From positions 1-64,000 of the forward strand of contig CAJYXJ010000078.1 of NCBI GenBank assembly GCA_913778085.1: 64,000 nt of DNA, read 5' to 3'. Position numbers and translations under genes: made by a program. A model generated the notes under the pieces. It saw only the letters and a program-made list of their open reading frames with translations, did no database searches and was not told where the DNA came from. Position 1 is the first letter of the stretch; the number at the start of each line of letters is the position of its first letter. This document shows, piece after piece, positions 33,385 to 42,800 of the stretch. The DNA comes from an uncultured Chryseobacterium sp. (GTDB lineage: Bacteria > Bacteroidota > Bacteroidia > Flavobacteriales > Weeksellaceae).

Positions 33385-35526
33385 ATGAAGAAGATTTCAT
33401 CAGTATTATTAATCTCTGCATTAGCATTTAATCAATCCTGTACAACAATGAAAACCACTGATAACAGCCAGGAAGTTCCGGCACCGGATGCATCGCTTGC
33501 CTCCAATCCTCTGCTGAAGAAAAGCAGCCTTCAGTATGAAGCCCCTGAATTCGATAAAATTAAAAACGAACATTTCAAACCGGCTTTTGATTTCGGGCTG
33601 AAACAGCATGACGCCGAGATTCTAAAGATAGCGAACAATGCTCAGGCACCCACTTTTGAAAATACCATTGTGGCCCTGGAAAAAAGCGGCGAAGTCCTGA
33701 AAAGAGCCATGATCATATTCTCCAATCTTACCAGTGCCAATACCAATCCTGCTTTGCAGGCCCTGGATGAGGAATATGCTCCGGTTTTCGCAGCCCATTC
33801 CGATAAAATGTATCTGAATGAAAACCTGTATAAAAGAATCAAGGCCATTTCCGAAAACGGGCTGGATGCTGAGGGTAAAAGACTTGTGCAATATTACAAG
33901 CAGAACTTTGAAATTGCCGGTGCCAATCTTTCTTCGGCAGATAAAGAAAAACTGAAGCAGATCAATCAGGAACTGGCTTCCCTGTCTACTCAGTATTCCA
34001 ACAAATTGCTGGAAGCCAGAAAGCAGGGGGGTGTATTCTTTACCGATGCCAAAGAACTTGACGGACTTTCAGCAGATGAAATCGCAGCAGCAGCAAGTGA
34101 TGCGAAAAATGCAGGAAAGCCGGGTCAATACTTATTGGCTCTACAGAATACAACCCAACAACCACTTTTACAAAACCTGAAAAACAGAGCTGCCCGGGAA
34201 AAGCTGTTCAAAGCATCCTGGATGAGAGCCGAGAAAGGTGATACGAATGATACCAGAGAAACCATTGAAAAATTAGCAAAGTTAAGGCTTAGAAAAGCAC
34301 AGGTACTGGGCAAAAAAAGTTTTGCGGAGTGGAAGCTGCAGGACCAGATGGCTAAAACCCCGGAAGCGGCGACCAAACTGATGAACCAGATCGCTGCCCC
34401 TGCTGTAGAAACGGCAAAACGGGAGGCCAAAGATATTCAGGATCTGATCGATCAGCAAAAAGGCGGCTTCAAAGTAGAACCGTGGGACTGGAATTTCTAT
34501 GCTGAGCAAGTAAGAAAAGCCAAATTCGATCTTGATGAAAATCAGATCAAACCATACTTTGAGATCACTACCGTTTTGGAAAAAGGCGTTTTCTTTGCGG
34601 CTGAAAAATTCTACGGACTGACGTTCAAGAAAAGAACGGATCTTCCGGTTTACCATCCGGATGTCGTAACCTATGAAGTTTTCGATCACGACGGAAAATC
34701 ACTGGCGATTTACTACCTGGATTTCTATACCAGAGATTCCAAAAACGGCGGGGCCTGGATGAGCAACTTTGTAGAACAGTCGTATTTATTGGGTACAAAA
34801 CCGGTAATCGTCAACTGCTACAATTACCAGAAGCCGGCTCCCGGAAAACCATCGCTGATCAGCTATGATGATGTATCAACAATTTTCCATGAATTCGGGC
34901 ACTCCATTCACGGGATGTTTGCGAGCCAGAAATACCCATCCCTTTCAGGGACCAATGTACCGCGTGACTTTGTGGAGTTCCCTTCACAGATCAACGAACA
35001 CTGGGCATTGGATCCGGTGGTCCTGAAAAATTATGCACTTCATTATGAGACGAAACAGCCGATCCCGCAATCGCTGGTCGATAAAATCAAGAAAGCCGCA
35101 ACCTTTAATCAGGGATATATGACTACCGAACTGGTATCCGCAGCCGAACTGGATATGGACTGGCATACAGTGACCGACGAAAAGCAGCTGATTCCTGTAC
35201 TGGATTTTGAAAAACAGTCGTTGGCAAAACACGGATTTACCTTGGCTACTGTTCCGCCTAGATACCACACGCCTTACTTTGCCCACATCTGGGGTGGCGG
35301 ATATTCGGCAGGATACTACGCTTACTTATGGTCCGAAACTCTGGATAACGATGCCTGGGAATGGATCAGCAAGAATGGCGGACTGACGAGAGAAAATGGT
35401 GACCGCTTCAAAAAATACATTCTTTCCGTAGGAAATTCCGTAGACCTGAACCAGGCATTCCGGGATTTTACAGGACACGATCCGGATATCAAACCTTTAC
35501 TGAGAAACAGAGGTTTTATTAAATAA
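33385..35526 (+). CDS. dcp: M3-family peptidyl-dipeptidase (Dcp-like) lipoprotein
   Basis: 713 aa. Zinc motif HEFGH (His502, Glu503, His506) in TIFHEFGHSIHGMF. Family motifs MSNFVEQSYLLGTKPVIVN and FAHIWGGGYSAGYYAYLWSE are present, and the length fits oligopeptidase A/Dcp. The start MKKISSVLLISALAFNQSC carries a lipobox with Cys19, so it is membrane-anchored facing the periplasm, unlike the cytoplasmic E. coli enzyme. Cleaves dipeptides from peptide C-termini. Confidence 0.93.
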   Translation: MKKISSVLLISALAFNQSCTTMKTTDNSQEVPAPDASLASNPLLKKSSLQYEAPEFDKIKNEHFKPAFDFGLKQHDAEILKIANNAQAPTFENTIVALEKSGEVLKRAMIIFSNLTSANTNPALQALDEEYAPVFAAHSDKMYLNENLYKRIKAISENGLDAEGKRLVQYYKQNFEIAGANLSSADKEKLKQINQELASLSTQYSNKLLEARKQGGVFFTDAKELDGLSADEIAAAASDAKNAGKPGQYLLALQNTTQQPLLQNLKNRAAREKLFKASWMRAEKGDTNDTRETIEKLAKLRLRKAQVLGKKSFAEWKLQDQMAKTPEAATKLMNQIAAPAVETAKREAKDIQDLIDQQKGGFKVEPWDWNFYAEQVRKAKFDLDENQIKPYFEITTVLEKGVFFAAEKFYGLTFKKRTDLPVYHPDVVTYEVFDHDGKSLAIYYLDFYTRDSKNGGAWMSNFVEQSYLLGTKPVIVNCYNYQKPAPGKPSLISYDDVSTIFHEFGHSIHGMFASQKYPSLSGTNVPRDFVEFPSQINEHWALDPVVLKNYALHYETKQPIPQSLVDKIKKAATFNQGYMTTELVSAAELDMDWHTVTDEKQLIPVLDFEKQSLAKHGFTLATVPPRYHTPYFAHIWGGGYSAGYYAYLWSETLDNDAWEWISKNGGLTRENGDRFKKYILSVGNSVDLNQAFRDFTGHDPDIKPLLRNRGFIK

Positions 35527-35533
35527 TTTTTAG

Positions 35534-35561
35534 AAAGCATTCATTTTTTGAATGCTTTTTT
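35534..35561 (+). terminator. Rho-independent terminator of the M3 peptidase
   Basis: AAAGCATTCA (35534-35543) pairs with TGAATGCTTT (35549-35558), followed by T's. Eight bases after the stop. Confidence 0.8.
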
Positions 35562-35586
35562 CATGTGTTGTTTAATTATAAATAAA

Positions 35587-35594
35587 TATATTTG
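35587..35594 (+). promoter_or_regulatory. Bacteroidota-type -7 element (TATATTTG)
   Basis: Exact TAnnTTTG match 33 bases before the ATG at 35628, with a TTG at 35568-35570 (16-nt spacer, slightly short of 19). Confidence 0.55.
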
Positions 35595-35627
35595 ACCATC
35601 TGATTTAACCTAAAAACTTTAATACAT

Positions 35628-35948
35628 ATGAGCTGTTTAACTCTTTTAAGTATTTCCTGGCAACATCTACTCATTCTTCTCATTTTTATTCCTTCTTATT
35701 TCATTCCGACATGTATCGCATTGAGCAGAAAAAAATCCAATACCCTTTCTATTTTTGCATTGAACTTACTTCTAGGATGGTCACTCATCGGTTGGGCGGG
35801 TGCACTGATATGGGCTTTATCCAACAAAGAAGGTAATCAGAATAACAGTTCAACTATTGACCAGTTAACGCAATTGAAAGTATTGCATGATCAAGGGGTT
35901 ATTACCGATGAAGAATTTGAAACCCAAAAAAGCAGATTGTTACGGTAA
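35628..35948 (+). CDS. Superinfection-immunity-like membrane protein with SHOCT domain
   Basis: 106 aa. Two membrane segments (residues about 10-31 and 43-65: LLILLIFIPSYFIPTCIAL and IFALNLLLGWSLIGWAGALIWAL) form the T4 Imm/superinfection-immunity-like hairpin, and the C-terminus (LTQLKVLHDQGVITDEEFETQKSRLL) is a SHOCT oligomerisation motif. Despite the family name, such proteins are widespread and their role is unknown. Confidence 0.85.
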   Translation: MSCLTLLSISWQHLLILLIFIPSYFIPTCIALSRKKSNTLSIFALNLLLGWSLIGWAGALIWALSNKEGNQNNSSTIDQLTQLKVLHDQGVITDEEFETQKSRLLR

Positions 35949-36029
35949 AAGATTCCGCTTTGGTTTATAAAATAAATATGAATTTGAAATATCGGGGAAA
36001 TTTAAGACTTTTGCTTTTAAATTAAAGAA

Positions 36030-36407
36030 ATGAATTGTCCCTGCTGTTCCGGAAAAGATTACAAAGACTGCTGCCAGCCTTATCACACCGGAGAGAAAAA
36101 TGCGCCAACCGCCGAAGCCCTGATGCGTTCACGATTTTCTGCCTTTGCCATCCCGAATGGTGATTATCTGATGGACACCACGCTTCCCAGCAAGAGGAAA
36201 TACCATAATCGGAAAGATTTGCAGGAATGGGGAGAAATCAATACCTGGACCAGGCTGGAAATCATAAATAAACCCAATGCCAATAAGGTTGAATTTAAAG
36301 CGTCTTATACGGATGAAGACGGAGCAGCACAGGTCCATCATGAATTATCCACCTTCAAAATGGTTCAGAACCGCTGGTTCTATGTAAGCGGCGTATTTTT
36401 AGAATAG
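36030..36407 (+). CDS. YchJ-like protein with SEC-C motif
   Basis: 125 aa. The start MNCPCCSGKDYKDCCQPYH is a SEC-C zinc-binding motif (four Cys), followed by the YchJ middle domain (NTF2-like: PTAEALMRSRFSAFAIPNGDYL, LSTFKMVQNRWFYVSG). E. coli YchJ also has a second SEC-C at the C-terminus, which is absent here. Cytoplasmic, function unknown. Followed by the repeat-rich spacer. Confidence 0.88.
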   Translation: MNCPCCSGKDYKDCCQPYHTGEKNAPTAEALMRSRFSAFAIPNGDYLMDTTLPSKRKYHNRKDLQEWGEINTWTRLEIINKPNANKVEFKASYTDEDGAAQVHHELSTFKMVQNRWFYVSGVFLE

Positions 36408-36439
36408 ACTTTTAATTCTCCCACAGATGGCTCGGATTT

Positions 36440-36894
36440 TCACAGATGATAACGTGGCTTCGGCTACGCCCAGTCACCGGATAGCACTTTCCAAACTATA
36501 GCGGAATAACATCCTGAACATTCATTACACCGTTTTGTCATTCCCGCAGGGAATCTAGATATAGTATTAGCGATAACCAGGAAAGATTGCGTTTAAGTTG
36601 CTATGAAATAACAGAAGAATCTCGATACGGATTTTCATGGATGACAATGTGGCTTCGGCTCCACTTAGCCACCGGATAGCACTTTCCAAACTATAGCGGA
36701 ATAACATCCGGAACATTCATTACACCGTTTTGTCATTCCCGCAGGGAATCTAGATATAGTATTAGCGATAACCAGGAAAGATTGCGTTTAAGTTGCTATG
36801 AAATAACAGAAGAATCTCTCGGATGATACGGATCTTTACGGATGACAATGGGGCTTCGAGTGCATCAGCCACCGGATAGTATTAACGCAATACC
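36440..36894. repeat. 195-bp tandem repeat with a collapsed third copy
   Basis: 36476-36623 and 36671-36818 are 148-bp copies that differ by one base (ATCCTGAAC/ATCCGGAAC), offset by exactly 195 bp; their upstream flanks (GGCTTCGGCT) also match at the same offset. A third copy at about 36833-36894 lacks the middle: it runs ...CACCGGATAG directly into TATTA-CGCAATACC, as if deleted between two ATAG sequences. Contains GTCATTCCCGCAGGGAATCT, a common intergenic motif in this genus. Confidence 0.9.
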
Positions 36895-37009
36895 AAAAAA
36901 TCTTTGATTTTTTTTCTTCTGTGTTCTAAAATATACACAAAGCCGAACAACAATTTCTTCTGTGACTTATGTGTTAATGGTTTTGTGGTAAAATTTTCAC
37001 GCTTAATCT

Positions 37010-37041
37010 AAAAATAAAAATGTCCGGCAGAACCGGACATT
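37010..37041 (-). terminator. Rho-independent terminator of slyD
   Basis: AATGTCCGG (37019-37027) pairs with CCGGACATT (37033-37041) around CAGAA; on the minus strand a T-rich run follows. Ten bases after the stop. Confidence 0.8.
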
Positions 37042-37050
37042 GTATTTGAT

Positions 37051-37551
37051 TTAGTGAGCTTCGTTTCCGTCGATCCCGTGTGCGTGACCATGAGAGAGTT
37101 CTTCTTCCGTTGCAGGACGTGTATTCAGGATTTCCACCTGGAAGTCCAATACTTTCCCTGCCATCGGGTGGTTAAGGTCTGCGATTACCGCTTCCGGTGT
37201 AACTTCTACCACAAATGCCTGGAAATTATTCCCTTGGTTGTCGGATAAAGGCAAAATAGCCCCAACTGGAGGGATTCCGGATTCGTTGAACATGTCGATC
37301 GGCAGCTGGGCAATGGCGTCCGGCTGTTTTTCACCGTAAGCTTCCTCAGGCTGAATGGTAAAAGCGGTTTTATCACCTGCTTTCATACCATGGATATTCT
37401 GCTCAAACTTTGGAATCATCATTCCCACACCGTACAGAAATGTAAGTGGATTTTCTGATGTTGTTTCTTCTACAAGAACCTTACTTCCATCTTCTTCGAT
37501 TGTGTGAAGTATGTAACTTACAGCTACAACATGATTGTTTTCGATTGTCAT
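37051..37551 (-). CDS. slyD: SlyD-like FKBP-type peptidyl-prolyl isomerase
   Basis: 166 aa from ATG 37549-37551 (MTIENNHVVAVSY); the frame extends 14 codons upstream without a good reason to start there. FKBP core (PLTFLYGVGMMIPKFEQNIHGMKAGDK), inserted IF chaperone domain (about 75-120) and the typical DLNHPMAGKVLDFQVEI. The tail HGHAHGIDGNEAH is a shortened His-rich metal-binding tail. Assists folding and, in E. coli, nickel handling. Cytoplasmic. Confidence 0.92.
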   Translation of the reverse strand: MTIENNHVVAVSYILHTIEEDGSKVLVEETTSENPLTFLYGVGMMIPKFEQNIHGMKAGDKTAFTIQPEEAYGEKQPDAIAQLPIDMFNESGIPPVGAILPLSDNQGNNFQAFVVEVTPEAVIADLNHPMAGKVLDFQVEILNTRPATEEELSHGHAHGIDGNEAH

Positions 37552-37663
37552 ATTTTTTCTTTTTGTCGTGAATTTCCTCACGATTAACAGCACAAAGATA
37601 CTGTTTTTGAAATCATTGACCGCAGAAATATCAGGTTAAAAAAGAAGGTCTTCGGTAATGTTT

Positions 37664-37915
37664 TCAGTTTTGTTTCCGGGCTTCATTCCGTTTTTTTTCC
37701 CGTAGCATAAACAGGTACAGGCTTTCTACCTTCGCTCTGGCCCAGTCGGTTTTTCTCAGGAATTTCAGAGAGGAATTGATGCTTGGATTATCCGTAAAAC
37801 ACCGGATGTTGATCTGTTCGCCCAGCTTTTCAAATCCCTGATAGTAGGCTACCAGTTCTTCAAGAATGGTATCCAGCCTTTTTCCGTGAAGCGGATCTTT
37901 TGATTGTTGTTCCAT
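37664..37915 (-). CDS. VF530 family (DUF2132) DNA-binding protein
   Basis: 83 aa. Matches the small VF530 family: KDPLHGKRLDTILEELVAYY, INIRCFTDNPSINSSLKFLRKTDWAR and KVESLYLF. The family has a double-stranded DNA-binding fold related to the HMG-like/KOW-free helical VF530 structure. Function in the cell unknown. Single small gene between slyD and the sensor kinase. Confidence 0.88.
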   Translation of the reverse strand: MEQQSKDPLHGKRLDTILEELVAYYQGFEKLGEQINIRCFTDNPSINSSLKFLRKTDWARAKVESLYLFMLREKKRNEARKQN

Positions 37916-38150
37916 ATTGCAAAGGTACTTATTTGTTTCTAATACAATTATTCAAAGGACCGGACCTATCCTCTTATCATTTTGCCGATGCTTCCAATTT
38001 CGTCTCTTCTTTTTTCCATGGATATTTTCCGTTCAATTTCTGAAATCTTTCGTTTTCATAATCATCAGTTTATGATCTGTATTTCATAAGAATTTCCTAA
38101 AAAACAACGCTCCTATTATTATTTCAGCAAACTTTTCCTATTTTAGTTCA

Positions 38151-39248
38151 ATGAAAAAACTGTGGCCGCATATTATCCTTATTCCGTTGCTGCTGGCAAT
38201 ACCGATTGTCTCTTCGCCGGATTTTGACGGAACGCTGTCAGTGTTTAGGGTACCTCCTTTTCAACGAGAGTTTATCCGTTTCGTACTGTTAATTATCTTC
38301 TTCTATCTGAATCTGAATATTTTTCTCCCGAAATTTTACGGCAGAAAAAAATACCTTGCGTTTATCATTTTTACGCTGGTCTGTTTCGGACTGATGGTTT
38401 TCCTTCCCTATTACCTGGCTACCGGGCATATCTGGGCAGGAATACCACCTTCACAGATGCAGATGAGACCGCCGGGAATGATGCCCCCTGGTAGCAATTT
38501 TCAACCGCCGCCTGAGGATGGGAGGTCTCCTTTTGATCATTTGACGGGCAAAAGAAATGACAGCTCTTTTCACCAGATGATCTTCTCATCGGTACTGCCC
38601 TTTCTGTTTTCTTTCTTAGCTTCATTTTTTATTTACCGGAATGCTGAGAAAAAAGAACTTGAACGGTCTAAAGCCAAAGCCGAATTATTAAACTTAAAAT
38701 ATCAGCTGCAACCGCATTTTTTATTCAATATTTTAAACTCCATCTACTCTTTGGCTTTATTGAAATCCGATGACGCGCCGGACGGAATCCTCAAACTCTC
38801 CAATGTCATGCGCTACGTGGTTCAGGAAAGCAGTAAGGATTTTGTTGCCTTGGATCAGGAAATAGGATATCTGAAGGATTACATTTCCCTTCAGCTGATC
38901 AGGACAGACGACAGCCTGGATTTCTCTTACACGGAAACCGGTGAAACGAAAGGCAGAAAAATTGCACCTTTTATCCTTGTCAATTTTATTGAAAATGCTT
39001 TCAAGTACGGGTTTAATGCAGAAAAAGAGTCAAAGATCTCGGTTAAGGTTGCTATGGAGGGGAATATTCTTCATTTCAGCGTCTCCAACAATATTGTAAA
39101 TCTAAACATGACCGATGAAAGCAGCCTGAAGATCGGTCTTAAAAATACCCTTGAACATTTACGGCAGGTATATAGAGAAAATCATACACTTGCCATAACA
39201 AATGACGGAAAGCTATACGGCGTAACACTGAAAATTAATTTAACCTGA
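38151..39248 (+). CDS. LytS/YehU-type sensor histidine kinase
   Basis: 365 aa. Four membrane segments in the first 165 residues, interrupted by a Pro/Met-rich periplasmic loop (about 100-145). The His_kinase domain starts QLQPHFLFNILNSIY, with the phosphoacceptor His189; a HATPase part follows (FILVNFIENAFKYG). Five bases before a LytTR response regulator, so the pair forms a two-component system. The signal is unknown. Confidence 0.92.
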   Translation: MKKLWPHIILIPLLLAIPIVSSPDFDGTLSVFRVPPFQREFIRFVLLIIFFYLNLNIFLPKFYGRKKYLAFIIFTLVCFGLMVFLPYYLATGHIWAGIPPSQMQMRPPGMMPPGSNFQPPPEDGRSPFDHLTGKRNDSSFHQMIFSSVLPFLFSFLASFFIYRNAEKKELERSKAKAELLNLKYQLQPHFLFNILNSIYSLALLKSDDAPDGILKLSNVMRYVVQESSKDFVALDQEIGYLKDYISLQLIRTDDSLDFSYTETGETKGRKIAPFILVNFIENAFKYGFNAEKESKISVKVAMEGNILHFSVSNNIVNLNMTDESSLKIGLKNTLEHLRQVYRENHTLAITNDGKLYGVTLKINLT

Positions 39249-39253
39249 ATATT

Positions 39254-39928
39254 ATGATAAAAGCCATTGCTTTGGACGACGAGATTCTGGCACTGAAAAT
39301 CATAGAGAATTATGCCGGAAAAATTGAAAATCTTTCTCTTGAAAAGACATTCAATATACAAAGCGATGCCCAGAAATACCTCAACAAATATCCTGTAGAT
39401 CTCATTTTCCTGGACATTGAAATGCCCTCCAAAAACGGGATGGATTTCTTTAAAAGCATTTCTCAGCACACCAAAGTTATTTTTACAACGGCCTATTCGG
39501 AGTATGCCGTAGATGCTTTCAGCATTAATGCTGTAGATTACCTCCTCAAGCCTTTTTCTTTCGCACGGTTTAAAACGGCGGTGGATAAGGTAAAGACCGC
39601 TAATGAAACCGATGATCTGAAGTACCTCTCCATCCGCGCCGATTACAAGCTTCATAAGATCAATTTTAATGATATTCTCCTGATCGAGGGACTGGACGAT
39701 TACATCCAGATCCACCTGACGGATCACTCCCGGATCACCGCCCGTTCGTCAATGAAAAGCATCCTCGAAAAACTCTCCGCCAGAGATTTCGTACGGGTAC
39801 ACCGGTCTTACATCATCCCGGTGAATGCCATTAAAACCATCGTCAACCGCAATATCCATATCGGAAACTTCATTATCCCGATCGGGGAAACCTACAAAGA
39901 CCTGGTGATGAAAATCGTGAATAGATGA
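39254..39928 (+). CDS. LytTR-family response regulator
   Basis: 224 aa. Receiver domain 1-118 with acidic pocket (ALDDE), phosphorylated Asp54 in IFLDIEMP and Lys in DYLLKPF. LytTR DNA-binding domain 130-224 (ILLIEGLDDYIQIHLTD, FVRVHRSYIIPVNAI). Cognate of the LytS-type kinase. The genes it controls are not evident here. Confidence 0.93.
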   Translation: MIKAIALDDEILALKIIENYAGKIENLSLEKTFNIQSDAQKYLNKYPVDLIFLDIEMPSKNGMDFFKSISQHTKVIFTTAYSEYAVDAFSINAVDYLLKPFSFARFKTAVDKVKTANETDDLKYLSIRADYKLHKINFNDILLIEGLDDYIQIHLTDHSRITARSSMKSILEKLSARDFVRVHRSYIIPVNAIKTIVNRNIHIGNFIIPIGETYKDLVMKIVNR

Positions 39929-40414
39929 TCTTCATATACTATTTAATCCGGTTAAGATTTTTATCGATTTGATTTGAAGCGGTTTCCCACTCTGTTGCAA
40001 TCTTTTTTCAAAAAAGGATTTCCGGGTCAGTCGGGACTAGAACAGCTGATGATCAGAAAACAGTCAGAAATTGAAGTATTATATGCAAACAATTGACTAC
40101 TGCTGATTGCCCATTCAGTTATAAAGCAGAGTTCAGATTTAAAACCAACCAGAATCCTTTTAAAATTTCATTATTTTCCGGAAAGTGAGGATCGATGCTT
40201 TTCAAATCTAGGGGGTCACCACATAATTTCTCCACAATCCATTATTCTTAACATTTCTTAAAAAACAAGACTTTACCGACACATTCCGGTCATTTACCTC
40301 ATAAATTTTTCCGCCCTTTTTTTTCACGATACATTTGTCATAAGAAATTACAGAACGGTGATAAAGCATTGATCTATATTTCCCCAATGATTATTAACCC
40401 CTAAAAAACATCTT
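39929..40414. other. Intergenic region, about 490 bp
   Basis: Spacer between the response regulator and the dioxygenase. No reading frame, repeat or strong hairpin that I can support. Probably holds the promoter of the dioxygenase gene. Confidence 0.45.
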
Positions 40415-41173
40415 ATGAAAACAATAGACAGAAAAGGTTTTTTACGAACCCTTGGCCTGGCGGGCGTTACCGCTGTTGCAGCTCCTCTTTTGGTACATTG
40501 CGGAAATGACGATGATATAACAACAGAGACAGGTTCTTCCGGAAATTCTTCGGGATCAAACTCAGGAACAGGGTCATCGGCAACGGGATGCTCCGTTACC
40601 AACTCGGAAACGGAAGGCCCTTTTCCTACAAAATCCCCTTCAAGCCTTGTGCAGACGAATATTGTGAGCGACAGGACCGGGGTTCCTTTTACAATCGCAA
40701 TTACCGTTCAGAATGTAAATGCAGCCTGTGCGAATTTACAGGGAGCCATTGTGGACATCTGGCATTGCGACAGAGAAGGAAATTATTCGGAGTACGGCGG
40801 AAGCGGGATGCAGTCGGCCAATTATACTTCCGTACATTTTCTGAGGGGAAGACAGACGACCGACGCCAATGGAAAGGTAAATTTCACTTCTGTTTTCCCG
40901 GGTTGGTACAGTGGGAGAGCTACTCATATCCATGTTCATATTTATAATGCTTCAGGACAATCGCTGCTGGTGACACAGATCGCCTTTCCAGAAGGAAACG
41001 ACAGCGCAGTCGTGCAGGTAGCCGCCAGTACAGGCTATAAGGGTATGAGCGGCTATACCTATAATGCGAATGATAACGTGTTCAGTGATGGAACCTCCAA
41101 TGAAATGTCTGTTATTACAGGAAGTGTAAGCGGAGGTTTCGCCCTGACCCATACCATAAAAGTTTCTGCGTAA
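40415..41173 (+). CDS. Intradiol ring-cleavage dioxygenase-like lipoprotein
   Basis: 252 aa. Starts with a lipoprotein signal (MKTIDRKGFLRTLGLAGV... LLVHC, Cys29) with a Tat-like RKGFLR. A Ser/Gly/Thr-rich linker (40-60) leads to the catalytic domain: SETEGPFP, IVDIWHCDREGNYSEYG (iron-ligand Tyr124) and FPGWYSGRATHIHVHI (Tyr165, His171, His173). Such surface dioxygenases of Bacteroidota are thought to cleave catechol-type rings outside the cytoplasm; the substrate is unknown. Confidence 0.88.
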   Translation: MKTIDRKGFLRTLGLAGVTAVAAPLLVHCGNDDDITTETGSSGNSSGSNSGTGSSATGCSVTNSETEGPFPTKSPSSLVQTNIVSDRTGVPFTIAITVQNVNAACANLQGAIVDIWHCDREGNYSEYGGSGMQSANYTSVHFLRGRQTTDANGKVNFTSVFPGWYSGRATHIHVHIYNASGQSLLVTQIAFPEGNDSAVVQVAASTGYKGMSGYTYNANDNVFSDGTSNEMSVITGSVSGGFALTHTIKVSA

Positions 41174-41296
41174 ACGGCAGAGAGAAGTTGTTTAACGATT
41201 AGTTTCACCCCTTCCACAACGTGCACAGGTCTATTTGGTGAATGAATTGGAATAGATGTATGGATCTGTGCCGTGTGGAAATTTAAATGGTATAAA

Positions 41297-41938
41297 ATGT
41301 TGATTCAGAATCCTTCAAGAATTTTTAAATCGGATCTTTCCGTTTGGAAGAAAGAAAGGTCCTGCATTGTAAAAGAAATCGTTCCCGAAGATATGTCCGG
41401 GCTCAGAAAATCTGCTGAAATCGTTCTTGACGAGGATGGTACATTCGATACTTATTATCCTGAAAACACAACCGTTCTTATGGTGGTTCTGTACGGAGAA
41501 GTCCTAATCAATGATTTTGAAAAACCGGTTTCATCTGAACAGGTATTTATTCTGCAGTCGGAAAAAAGCAGTGTTTTAAAGATCAGCAACCACCTTCCGG
41601 ATGAAAAAGCGGATGTTCTGCTGTTTGAACTTAAATGTAAAACGGATAAAAGCTTTTTTTCGGTGGAAGATTTAAACATCAGTGAAAGAAACCGCCTGAT
41701 CCGGATTTCCGAAAACACGGGATATCCTAACTTTATTGGATGGTATGAAGGCAGAAAAGAAGAAAGCTATACACTGTGCAATAAAGAAAGAGCTATTTTC
41801 GGCATGGTAATCAACGGGGCATTCGAGTTTCATAACCGGCTGCTGGAAAACAGGGATGCTCTTATGATTTCCGGAATCGACACGCTGGAATTTGAAGCAT
41901 TGAGTGAAAATGCCCTGATTCTTTTTCTGGAAGTCTGA
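41297..41938 (+). CDS. Pirin-like double-cupin protein, C-terminal part
   Basis: 213 aa from ATG 41297; an upstream GTG at 41273 is possible. Cupin-like strands throughout (VLMVVLYGEVLINDFEKPVSSEQVFIL). The end MISGIDTLEFEALSENALILFLEV is like the C-terminus of pirin/quercetinase-family cupins (pattern EVEFEALSENALILLLE), but the His/Glu metal set of the N-terminal pirin cupin is not visible. It probably represents a diverged pirin relative. Function unknown. Alone between the dioxygenase and an orphan gene. Confidence 0.65.
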   Translation: MLIQNPSRIFKSDLSVWKKERSCIVKEIVPEDMSGLRKSAEIVLDEDGTFDTYYPENTTVLMVVLYGEVLINDFEKPVSSEQVFILQSEKSSVLKISNHLPDEKADVLLFELKCKTDKSFFSVEDLNISERNRLIRISENTGYPNFIGWYEGRKEESYTLCNKERAIFGMVINGAFEFHNRLLENRDALMISGIDTLEFEALSENALILFLEV

Positions 41939-42100
41939 GAACATTTAGTGCAATCATCATAGAATACCTGATGAAACGAAGGTCAAAAAGAACAATACAC
42001 AGCTGATGCCTTTGAGTATCGGATATTTTTTCATTAATCGGTTTGTTTAAGCCAGGGCGGATCCGGCAGACGGCTGCCCTGATTTTTTAAATTTAATAAG

Positions 42101-42598
42101 ATGAAGGCCAAAATAAAACTGGCATTCCGCATCGTAATCGACAAGGATTCTACGATGATCTGGGATAAATACATTTTTGAAGACACTTATTTTGAATATA
42201 AGATTCAGCATCAGGTTTTTAACAGCCCTGAAGATCCTGTAAAAAACTACTGGGAATTACTGGCAAAAAATCCTGCTGCGGAAAAGATTCCGTTCCTGCT
42301 CAGTACTGCGGTGGTTAACTATGTTTCCCAGTTAAATGGTGAGATCAAAAGCCTGCCCGATGTTTTAGGCAATACTTTTTTTCCGATAGCGAACTTCAGA
42401 CTGGACCTGATCAGCTCGAACGTAGAAGACTCTTCCAAGCATAAGATTGGTCTTACCTTTTACACGCCCGAATTGTTGTTGCTTGATATGATCGACAATA
42501 AATATCTTCTGAGTAAAAGTACTTCAGGGGACACTTTTGAAACCTTTATGTTCGGTTTTCATCCGCAGGTGGCGATTGCCTACTATGCTCCGATTTGA
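42101..42598 (+). CDS. Protein of unknown function, 165 aa
   Basis: No signal peptide. Alternating strands and helices (KAKIKLAFRIVIDKDSTMIWDKYIF, LGNTFFPIANFRLDLI, LLLLDMIDNKYLLSKS). No family recognised. Starts MKAKIKLAFR after a 160-bp spacer; ends 200 bp before the strong bidirectional terminator. Codon use and AT content like the surroundings. Confidence 0.6.
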   Translation: MKAKIKLAFRIVIDKDSTMIWDKYIFEDTYFEYKIQHQVFNSPEDPVKNYWELLAKNPAAEKIPFLLSTAVVNYVSQLNGEIKSLPDVLGNTFFPIANFRLDLISSNVEDSSKHKIGLTFYTPELLLLDMIDNKYLLSKSTSGDTFETFMFGFHPQVAIAYYAPI

Positions 42599-42765
42599 TT
42601 TTGCCCGAAACGTTAAAGCCATATGATTCTGAAAGAGAAGCTAAGTGAAAAGGCGTGAGAATAGCAGCGTATTCACACGACAATATGCTTAAGTATTATG
42701 CAGTTTAGATGAAAAATTTATATCTCTATCCCTCAAACAATAAACTATACAGGATTTATTAAGGA

Positions 42766-42797
42766 AAACCCTCCGCTGAAATTCAGCGGAGGGTTTA
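42766..42797. terminator. Strong rho-independent terminator between orphan and LLM oxidoreductase
   Basis: AAACCCTCCGCTGAA (42766-42780) pairs perfectly over 15 bp with 42782-42796, with a single-base centre. Serves the minus-strand oxidoreductase and possibly the plus-strand orphan. Confidence 0.8.
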
Positions 42798-42800
42798 TGT

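Larger units (their letters stand above)
36408..37050. other. Repeat-rich intergenic region, about 640 bp
   Basis: Contains a 195-bp tandem repeat (two nearly perfect copies and one collapsed copy, 36440-36894), then 100 bp of AT-rich DNA with CACAAAG/TTTTGTGG remnants, and the slyD terminator at 37010-37041. No gene seen. Confidence 0.6.

Noticed and set aside
36476-36818. Possible CRISPR array from repeated blocks
   Set aside because: Only two long copies with a 195-bp period and matching 'spacers'; no short repeats with unique spacers and no cas genes.
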